A stretch of 15,155 bases of DNA, taken from the NCBI GenBank assembly GCA_014879765.1, contig JACSRL010000283.1, positions 1-15,155 of the forward strand, read 5' to 3'. The notes beneath the pieces were generated by a model that did not search any database, was not told the DNA's origin, and was given only the letters and a program-made list of their open reading frames with translations. Positions 1 to 4,584 of this stretch are shown here, piece after piece; positions within the stretch are counted from its first letter, which is position 1; every line of letters starts with the position of its first letter. The position numbers were made by a program, and so were the translations under genes. Source of the DNA: Anaerolinea sp. (GTDB taxonomy: Bacteria; Chloroflexota; Anaerolineae; JAAEKA01).

Positions 1-19
1 AGATGTGTATAAGAGACAG
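1..19 (+). other. Residual Nextera/Tn5 mosaic-end adapter (not genomic)
   Basis: The first 19 bases read AGATGTGTATAAGAGACAG, an exact match to the engineered 19-bp Tn5 mosaic end used in tagmentation libraries. Natural Tn5/IS50 outer and inner ends differ from this hybrid. It lies exactly at the sequence edge and interrupts the first gene. I read it as untrimmed library adapter, so biological sequence starts at about base 20 and nothing should be inferred from these bases. Confidence 0.96.
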
Positions 20-399
20 GTGGTGCTGTGCGACGGCACGCCGCTGCGTTCGACAATGATCAGCGCGCCGCCGAAGCCGGCCTGCAGCAGCCCCTCGTAC
101 AGCCTCTCCGGCCCGCCGGCGTGCGGCGGCATGTGGCGTTCGATGAAGCGCTCCGGGCTGCTCATCGGCCCCATGCGCCGTTTGCTCCACACCACGATGT
201 TCTCCACGTGCGGCGGAATGATCTGCTCCGGCGCGCTGGCCTCTACCTCCCACACCTCGCCGACGCTGTACTCCAGGTTGGCGCCCTCGTGGGGATCGCC
301 GTGGGCCGGGATCAGGCGCACGCTGCGTCCATCGAAGGTGATCCCTCCGATGCAGGCCCCGCGGCCCTGACGGGTTTTGGCTACGATCAGAACCTTCAT
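20..399 (-). CDS. Dual-OB-domain (DuOB-like) protein, 3' end missing
   Basis: About 126 residues are visible, starting MKVLIVAKTRQGRGACIGGI; the C-terminus is lost at the contig edge. The opening (a hydrophobic strand, K-T-R, then ACIGG), the following DG..VRLI and the later PPHVENIVV and GGPERLYEGLL segments match my memory of the dual OB-fold family often encoded beside DUF488 genes. That family is presumed to bind nucleic acid, but I know of no established reaction. The ATG at 397-399 is chosen because a strong Shine-Dalgarno, GGAGGAG (404-410 on the complementary strand), lies 4 nt upstream. It is the last visible gene of a minus-strand series, 26 nt after the preceding DUF488 stop, so almost certainly co-transcribed. 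The family call rests on recalled sequence patterns; the gene itself is well supported by RBS and context. Confidence 0.78.
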
Positions 400-425
400 C
401 GCACTCCTCCGCATGCCTCCACAGG

Positions 426-989
426 CTATTCCATGCTCGTCTCGTCAGCTTTCAGATGCTCCACGGACAGGCCCAGGTCGCGCTGCAAGCGGGTGGCCAA
501 CAGCGAACGGTGGCAGGCCGCCGGCTCCCGTTCGACGCAAAAGAGGGCCACCACCCGCGCCTCTGGCCCCAGGTCGGCGATGAACTGCCGGCTGTCGAAG
601 CCGGCCAGCCGCTCCTGGCGATAGGCCGCGGCGAAGGCGGGGTCGAGCACGCTGCGCTGGCGCTTGGCGGTCTTGCCGGCCTTGTCCGCGGCCGCCTGCT
701 GGCCGCGCGTCTGGGGGCCGGGGGCCAGGTCGGGCCGGTGAATGTAGCGGATGCCCAGCTCGGCCAGCCGGGCCTGCAGGCGTTGGCTGTTGGCAAAGGC
801 ATAGGCCGCGCCGCGCACGCCGCGCCGGCTGCGGATATCCACCAAGGTATCCACGCCCGCCTGCTGCAAGGCGGCAAAAAAGCTGGCCTCGTCGCTGCCG
901 TAGACGCCGATGGTCACCAAAGTTGGCGCCGGGAGCGTTGGCATCTCTCCGAGAGATGCCAACGGTATAGCCTGCTCAGACTCACTCAT
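426..989 (-). CDS. DUF488 family protein (first of a tandem pair by position)
   Basis: 187 residues from the ATG at 987-989. Family hallmarks are the VTIGVYG strand near residues 25-31, LVDIRS (49-54), GIRYIH (79-84), and FCVEREPAACHR (150-161), where Cys159-His160-Arg161 is the usual CHR signature. DUF488 has no firmly established reaction; the conserved Asp-x-Arg and Cys-His-Arg suggest a small catalytic or nucleic-acid-processing fold. The start overlaps the stop of the upstream DUF488 gene by 8 nt (ATGAGTGA), with a purine-rich RBS inside that gene's last codons, so translation is coupled. A longer ORF reaches upstream to 1052 but would run through the neighbour's conserved C-terminus. 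Residues 9-18 are encoded by a perfect palindromic repeat (936-964), so the N-terminal extension before VTIG is probably repeat-derived. Function is unknown. Confidence 0.88.
   Translation of the reverse strand: MSESEQAIPLASLGEMPTLPAPTLVTIGVYGSDEASFFAALQQAGVDTLVDIRSRRGVRGAAYAFANSQRLQARLAELGIRYIHRPDLAPGPQTRGQQAAADKAGKTAKRQRSVLDPAFAAAYRQERLAGFDSRQFIADLGPEARVVALFCVEREPAACHRSLLATRLQRDLGLSVEHLKADETSME
936..964. repeat. 29-nt perfect palindrome (13-bp arms, 3-nt loop) inside DUF488 coding sequence
   Basis: The left arm CGTTGGCATCTCT (936-948), loop CCG (949-951) and right arm (952-964) form a perfect inverted repeat. It has the same architecture as the first palindrome in aroKB (3788-3816): 13-bp arms, 3-nt loop, and ends CGT...ACG. 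On the minus strand it is translated as PLASLGEMPT near the N-terminus of the DUF488 protein. Such compact palindromes resemble dispersed intergenic repeats of some bacterial genomes. Insertion into a tolerant N-terminal extension is my inference. Confidence 0.85.
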
Positions 990-1590
990 CTTCCTCTTCC
1001 TCCTGCGCCGCGCGGCTGTAGCGCCTGCGCGAGGTGAATTCCAGGTCGCCAAACAGGCTGAGCTGCCCGCCGGTCAGCCGCTGGATCACCTCCTCCTGGC
1101 TGCGCAGTTGATCCTGTTCGTCGATGTGCAGCACCGGGATGCCCAGGCCGGCCAGCGTCTCGCCGATCAGCTTGCTGCGGTGGCACTGCTCTGGCTTGCC
1201 CTCGCTGCACAGCAGCACGAAACGCAGGCCGCGCTGCCAGGCGGCCTGCACCCGTTCGATCCCGGCCTGGTAGAAGGCCTTGCCCTTGACCCGCTCATAG
1301 TCCACCTTGTCATCCACGTAGCAGTCAGGGTCCGCCGGCCGGCCGCCCAACGCGTCGCCCAGGTAGACGTAGCGGATGCCCTGCTGCTTCAGGGCGCGCT
1401 CCAGCGCCTCCTTGGAGAACTCTGGCTTGAAGCGCGAGTAGGGCGCGCTGCGCACGTCCACCAGGAAGCTGATCTGATGGGCGCGCAGCACGGCGATCAG
1501 CGCATCCACGCTGCGCGCGCCGTAGCCGATGGTGAACACGGGCGCAACCGGCTCAAGCGGAAAGGGGTCATTTCCCTCCAAGGCGCTCAC
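982..1590 (-). CDS. DUF488 family protein with C-terminal clamp-binding-like motif
   Basis: 202 residues. The start is GTG at 1588-1590, supported by AAGGAG placed 6 nt upstream; no ATG fits as well. Family marks are FTIGYG (19-24), FLVDVRSAPYSRF (42-54), GIRYVYLGDALGG (71-83) and LLCSEGKPEQCHRS (126-139) with the CHR signature at 136-138. Near the C-terminus, QLSLF at residues 176-180 (bases 1051-1065) exactly fits the bacterial sliding-clamp-binding consensus QL(S/D)LF. An acidic tail (EEEEDE) follows, and its codons double as the RBS of the downstream DUF488 gene. The two paralogues are diverged, differing most in the central region. Transcription is minus strand, 98 nt after the NYN-HEAT gene, with a possible promoter of its own in the gap. 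The reaction is unknown; the clamp motif points to DNA replication or repair association, as inference. Confidence 0.9.
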   Translation of the reverse strand: MSALEGNDPFPLEPVAPVFTIGYGARSVDALIAVLRAHQISFLVDVRSAPYSRFKPEFSKEALERALKQQGIRYVYLGDALGGRPADPDCYVDDKVDYERVKGKAFYQAGIERVQAAWQRGLRFVLLCSEGKPEQCHRSKLIGETLAGLGIPVLHIDEQDQLRSQEEVIQRLTGGQLSLFGDLEFTSRRRYSRAAQEEEEDE

Positions 1591-1637
1591 GCTCTGCTCC
1601 TTGTGCGGTCTGAGATGGGGCGATACAAACTGCGAAA

Positions 1638-1667
1638 AGTATACGTCAAGGGGACGATTTGCGCCAA
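1638..1667 (-). promoter_or_regulatory. Possible promoter for the DUF488-dual-OB genes
   Basis: On the minus strand, TTGGCG (1662-1667) and TATACT (1638-1643) are spaced by 18 bp and lie upstream of the GTG start at 1590. An overlapping alternative is TTGACG (1644-1649) with TATCGC (1620-1625). Either would give a short leader containing AAGGAG. The hexamers are imperfect, and read-through from the NYN gene is equally possible. Confidence 0.4.
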
Positions 1668-1688
1668 CTCAACCGAACTTCGGATGCC

Positions 1689-2573
1689 TCAGCGGTTGAG
1701 CCTGGCCTGCCTCTGCGCCAGGCTGGCGGCCGCGGCCCGGCGCACCTTGGCCTTGGGATCTGCCAGCGCGGCCTGCAAGGCGTGCTCGGCCGCGGCGCCG
1801 CCCAGCCGGCCCAGGGCCTGCGCGGCTGCCTCGCGCGTCATGCTGGAATCGTCCTGCGCCAGCCGGGTCGCGATGGGCTGCACCGCGCGCGGGTCGCCCA
1901 GGTCAGCCAGGGCCAGCAGCGCGGCCGCACGCACCTGGCCCGCGCGATGGCTGAGGGCATCCAGCAGCGGGTCCAGGCCGGCCGGCCCGCCGAAACGTCC
2001 CAGCCAGCGCGCGGCTCGGGCCGCTTCGGCCAGATCATCGCCGTAGAGCCGCTCGATCCACACCTCGGCGTCCAGGTCGATCTCCGCGCCAAAGCGGGCC
2101 TGATCCTTTTCCCCCTCCACAAAGCCGTGGTAGATGTCGGCAAAGGCGGGCGCGTGTGGATCGGGTCGCGCCTCGGCCGGCGCATGGGCCGCAGACCTGG
2201 CCGGCGTCAGTTGGGCGGCAAAGTGCGTGGCCGAGCGCACCTGGCCGCCGGCCGAACGCACCCGGCCGGCCAGTCCCTGATCGTTGGTGATCACCGTGAC
2301 CGCGCCCGGCTGCGGGCTGGCGCGCAGCAACTGAAAGATGATCGCGTCGGCCTCCACCCCCGGCGGCGCAAAGCGCACCGTCACCCCGCCGTCGGACAGA
2401 CGCCACTGCGGCGTCGGGCCGATTCCGCTGTCGAAAACCACCGTCAACGGCTGGCGTTTGGCCGCGGCGTAGGGGCGCAGCCGCTGCAGCAGTTGCCATT
2501 CGTCGTCGGGATCGGCCAGGTCGATGCCGGGCATGACGCCGATCAGGTTGTGGCCGTCGATCAACAGGGTCAT
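1689..2573 (-). CDS. YacP-like NYN-domain putative ribonuclease fused to HEAT repeats
   Basis: 294 residues from the ATG at 2571-2573. The N-terminal ~120 residues resemble the YacP/NYN (PIN-like) nuclease fold: LLIDGHNLIG (3-12, Asp6 and Asn9), VVFDSG (45-50, Asp48), GVEADAI (72-78, Glu74/Asp76) and VTVITNDQG (92-100, Asp98). These acidic residues are in the expected metal-binding places. After a linker of ~50 residues, residues ~178-290 hold three to four HEAT-like helical repeats, each with a D..VR.AA..ALA.LG pattern, likely a protein- or nucleic-acid-binding platform. YacP proteins are usually ~170 residues, so the HEAT extension is notable. An in-frame GTG lies 6 nt upstream (2577-2579), but the ATG falls exactly at the predicted transcription start of a leaderless promoter and no Shine-Dalgarno is present. 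It heads the minus-strand block leading into DUF488 and dual-OB genes. RNase activity is inferred. Confidence 0.88.
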   Translation of the reverse strand: MTLLIDGHNLIGVMPGIDLADPDDEWQLLQRLRPYAAAKRQPLTVVFDSGIGPTPQWRLSDGGVTVRFAPPGVEADAIIFQLLRASPQPGAVTVITNDQGLAGRVRSAGGQVRSATHFAAQLTPARSAAHAPAEARPDPHAPAFADIYHGFVEGEKDQARFGAEIDLDAEVWIERLYGDDLAEAARAARWLGRFGGPAGLDPLLDALSHRAGQVRAAALLALADLGDPRAVQPIATRLAQDDSSMTREAAAQALGRLGGAAAEHALQAALADPKAKVRRAAAASLAQRQARLNR

Positions 2574-2579
2574 GGCCAC

Positions 2580-2608
2580 ATTAAATCAGCAAAACAGGGG
2601 ATCGGCAA
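2580..2608 (-). promoter_or_regulatory. Promoter of the NYN-HEAT gene, predicted leaderless
   Basis: On the minus strand, TTGCCG (2603-2608), a 17-bp spacer and TTTAAT (2580-2585) form a good sigma-70-type promoter. The ATG at 2573 begins 6 nt after the -10 box, where transcription itself should start, and no RBS is visible. The mRNA would therefore have no 5' leader. Its -35 box is only 12 bp from the -35 of the divergent aroKB promoter. Confidence 0.62.
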
Positions 2609-2620
2609 GTCCACAGGTGC

Positions 2621-2649
2621 TTGGTGATTTCCCGGCACACAGGTATAAT
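2621..2649 (+). promoter_or_regulatory. Promoter of aroKB, predicted leaderless
   Basis: TTGGTG (2621-2626), a 17-bp spacer and a perfect TATAAT (2644-2649). The ATG at 2657 follows 7 nt after the -10 box, with no Shine-Dalgarno between, so the transcript should start at or next to the start codon. An apparent upstream TTG start at 2621 is part of the -35 box and is rejected. The promoter is back-to-back with that of the NYN gene. Confidence 0.65.
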
Positions 2650-2656
2650 GCCGCCC

Positions 2657-4282
2657 ATGACTACCCCCAACATCATCCTCACCGGCTTCATGGGAACCGG
2701 CAAAACCGCCGTGGGTCAGGCTGTGGCTGAGCGGCTGGGACGCTGGTTCGTGGATATGGACACGATCATCGAGCAGCGCGCCGGCAAGTCGATCAACGAG
2801 ATCTTTGCCCAGGAGGGCGAGCCCGCCTTTCGCCAGATGGAGGCGGAGCTCTGCCGCGAGCTGGCCCAGGAAGAGCACCTGGTGATCGCGACCGGCGGCG
2901 GCGCGCTGCTCCCGGCGACAAACCGGCAGACATTGGGCGCCAGCGGGGTGCTGATCTGTCTGACCGCGCCGGCCGATGCCATCCTGGCGCGGCTGGGAGA
3001 CGCGACCGATCGGCCGCTGCTGGCCGGCCCTGATCGGCGGCAGCGCGTCGAGGCGCTGCTGGCGCAGCGCGCGCCCGACTACGCGGCCATTTTGCACCAG
3101 ATCGACACCGCTGAGCTGACCGTTGAGCAGGCGGCGGAGCGGGTGATTCGCCTGGCCCGGCGGATGAGCAGGGAGCCGCTGCGCATCCCGGTCAGCTATC
3201 CCGGCGGCGGCTACGAGATCCTGATCGGCGACGGCATGTCGGCCGAGCTGGGGCAGGCGCTGCGCGGCGCGGGTCTGACGCCAGGGCGCTGCGCGCTGGT
3301 CAGCCAGCCGGCCATCGCCGCGGCCCAGGCTGAGCCGCTGCTGGCGAGCCTGGTCGAGGCCGGCTTCGATCCGGCGCTGGTGGAGATGCCCGACGGCGAG
3401 GCGCACAAGACGCTGGCCACCGTGGCCGGACTGCTGGACGCCTTTGTGGCCGCGGGGCTGGATCGGCGCAGCCCGGTGATCGCGCTGGGCGGCGGCGTGG
3501 TGGGGGATGTGACCGGCTTCGCGGCGGCCACCTACCTGCGCGGCGTGCCCCTGGTGCAGGTTCCCACCAGCCTGCTGGCCATGGTGGATGCCAGCGTGGG
3601 GGGCAAGACCGGCGTCGATCTGCCGCAGGGCAAGAACCTGGTGGGCGCGTTCAAACAGCCGGCGCTGGTGGTGATCGACCCGGAAACGCTCAGAACCCTG
3701 CCCTCCGACGAATTTCGCAGCGGCCTGGCCGAGGTGGTCAAGGCCGGCATGATCGGCGATCCCGGCCTGTTCGAGGTCATGGAGGGGCGTAGGGGCGGGG
3801 TGACCCCGCCCCTACGCGGCACGGGCGGGGTGACCCCGCCCCTACGGCTGCCCGATCTGATCGCGCGGGCGGTGCAGGTCAAGGTGGCTGTGGTGCAGGA
3901 GGATCCTTTCGAGCAGGGCCGGCGCGCCGCGCTGAACCTGGGCCACACCTTCGGCCATGCCTACGAAACCCTGTCCGGCTACCGACTGCGCCACGGCGAG
4001 GGGGTGAGTATCGGCCTGGTCGCGGCGACGCGGCTGGCCGCGCGGCTGGCGCTGTGCGACCCTGCCCTGCCAGCGCGCGTTGAAAACCTGCTGGAGCGGC
4101 TGGGGCTGCCGGTGCAGGCCCCTGGCTTTGCGCCGCAGCAGGTGCTGGCGGCCATGGGCGCCGACAAGAAGCGGATCGGCGGCCGGCTGCGCTTCGTCCT
4201 GCCGCGCGCGCTGGGCGCGGTGGAGCTCATGGACGACGTGCCGACCGAGGCGGTGCTGGCGGTGCTGGCCGAGTTGGCGTAG
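2657..4282 (+). CDS. aroKB: Bifunctional shikimate kinase / 3-dehydroquinate synthase (AroK-AroB fusion)
   Basis: 541 residues, cytosolic, catalysing two steps of the shikimate pathway: DAHP to 3-dehydroquinate and shikimate to shikimate-3-phosphate. Residues ~1-170 are shikimate kinase: P-loop GFMGTGKT (10-17), FVDMD (31-35) for substrate and Mg, FR (58-59), ATGGGALL (78-85) and DRPLL (118-122). Residues ~180-541 are dehydroquinate synthase: GGGVVGDVTGF (278-288), PTSLLAMVDASVGGKTGVD (303-321), KNLVGAFKQP (326-335), zinc ligands expected at Glu359, His430 and His446, and catalytic His434 in LGHTFGHAYE. The two steps are not consecutive in the pathway. Residues 378-397 (RRGGVTPPLRGTGGVTPPLR) are encoded by a palindromic repeat pair in the loop after the Glu359 helix; conserved motifs on both sides are intact, so the enzyme is probably active. 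The start is set by the leaderless promoter. A perfect inverted repeat begins at the stop codon. Confidence 0.96.
   Translation: MTTPNIILTGFMGTGKTAVGQAVAERLGRWFVDMDTIIEQRAGKSINEIFAQEGEPAFRQMEAELCRELAQEEHLVIATGGGALLPATNRQTLGASGVLICLTAPADAILARLGDATDRPLLAGPDRRQRVEALLAQRAPDYAAILHQIDTAELTVEQAAERVIRLARRMSREPLRIPVSYPGGGYEILIGDGMSAELGQALRGAGLTPGRCALVSQPAIAAAQAEPLLASLVEAGFDPALVEMPDGEAHKTLATVAGLLDAFVAAGLDRRSPVIALGGGVVGDVTGFAAATYLRGVPLVQVPTSLLAMVDASVGGKTGVDLPQGKNLVGAFKQPALVVIDPETLRTLPSDEFRSGLAEVVKAGMIGDPGLFEVMEGRRGGVTPPLRGTGGVTPPLRLPDLIARAVQVKVAVVQEDPFEQGRRAALNLGHTFGHAYETLSGYRLRHGEGVSIGLVAATRLAARLALCDPALPARVENLLERLGLPVQAPGFAPQQVLAAMGADKKRIGGRLRFVLPRALGAVELMDDVPTEAVLAVLAELA
3788..3847. repeat. Tandem palindromic repeat pair inserted in frame in aroKB
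   Basis: The first unit (3788-3816) is a perfect palindrome: 13-bp arms starting CGTAGGGGCGGGG, loop TGA. A 24-nt part of it (3793-3816) is repeated exactly at 3823-3846, giving a 30-nt (10-codon) period. The second copy has a degenerate left arm. In the gene's frame the pair reads as RRGGVTPPLR then GTGGVTPPLR; one of the other two frames on this strand would hit the TGA of the loop. The block starts on a codon boundary and is 60 nt, so frame is preserved. It closely resembles a GTAGGGGCG-type dispersed repeat I recall from Chloroflexota-like genomes (recollection only). Confidence 0.93.
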
Positions 4283-4317
4283 AGAAACCGGGCTTTGCCG
4301 CAAAGCCCGGTTTCTCT
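4281..4317 (+). terminator. Perfect 17-bp hairpin at the aroKB stop codon (terminator-like or repeat)
   Basis: The arm AGAGAAACCGGGCTTTG (4281-4297), loop CCG (4298-4300) and its exact complement (4301-4317). The left arm begins within the TAG stop. The right arm ends TTTCTCT, but no uridine tract follows, so it may act as an intrinsic terminator only weakly, or protect the 3' end. Its GAAACCGGG core recurs in other intergenic hairpins in this window (6538, 9122), which suggests a dispersed repeat family. Confidence 0.7.
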
Positions 4318-4353
4318 GCGTCAACGGCGCAGGTGAACGCTGTGGTCGCGAAT

Positions 4354-4382
4354 TTGCCATAGCAGCAGGCTTGTGCTAAAAT
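4354..4382 (+). promoter_or_regulatory. Promoter of pckG
   Basis: TTGCCA (4354-4359), a 17-bp spacer and TAAAAT (4377-4382), with TGC just before the -10 box giving an extended -10. Transcription should start near 4389, leaving a leader of about 196 nt before the PEP carboxykinase gene. It lies within the 302-nt gap 4283-4584, which otherwise holds the hairpin after aroKB and the leader. Confidence 0.68.
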
Positions 4383-4388
4383 CCACGA

Positions 4389-4584
4389 ACGTAAAACATA
4401 CCCTGAACGTAACTGTCAGTCTCCCGCGCCGGCCGTCTGCACCCACGCTTGCCATGCGATTGGCGAAGCCAATCCAAGGTGTCGATCACGCGCCAGCGCC
4501 GGCGTCTGAGCAGTTGCCCCTGAACTTGATAAGCAGGCTGCGTACGTCTGCCTTCACGGATCACCAACTCAGCAAAGGACAAAG
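4389..4584 (+). promoter_or_regulatory. Long 5' leader of pckG with a small hairpin
   Basis: This is the predicted untranslated leader. It contains one clear stem, GATTGGC (4458-4464), loop GAA, GCCAATC (4468-4474), and ends with the RBS AAAGGA (4574-4579) 5 nt before ATG. I recognise no known riboswitch class and no terminator or leader peptide, so any control role is unproven. Confidence 0.4.

Noticed and set aside
990..1052. Longer N-terminus for the downstream DUF488 gene
   Set aside because: It would overlap the conserved end of the neighbouring gene and ignores the strong RBS before the ATG at 989.
2621..2656. Upstream TTG start for aroKB
   Set aside because: It coincides with the -35 box; the mRNA should begin at about 2656-2657, after that codon.
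3788..3847. CRISPR-like or simple tandem repeat
   Set aside because: Only two 30-nt units, no spacers, self-complementary units and within a coding frame.
4376..4582. 68-residue minus-strand frame in the pckG leader
   Set aside because: Arg-rich, no RBS and antisense to the predicted leader; no recognisable similarity.
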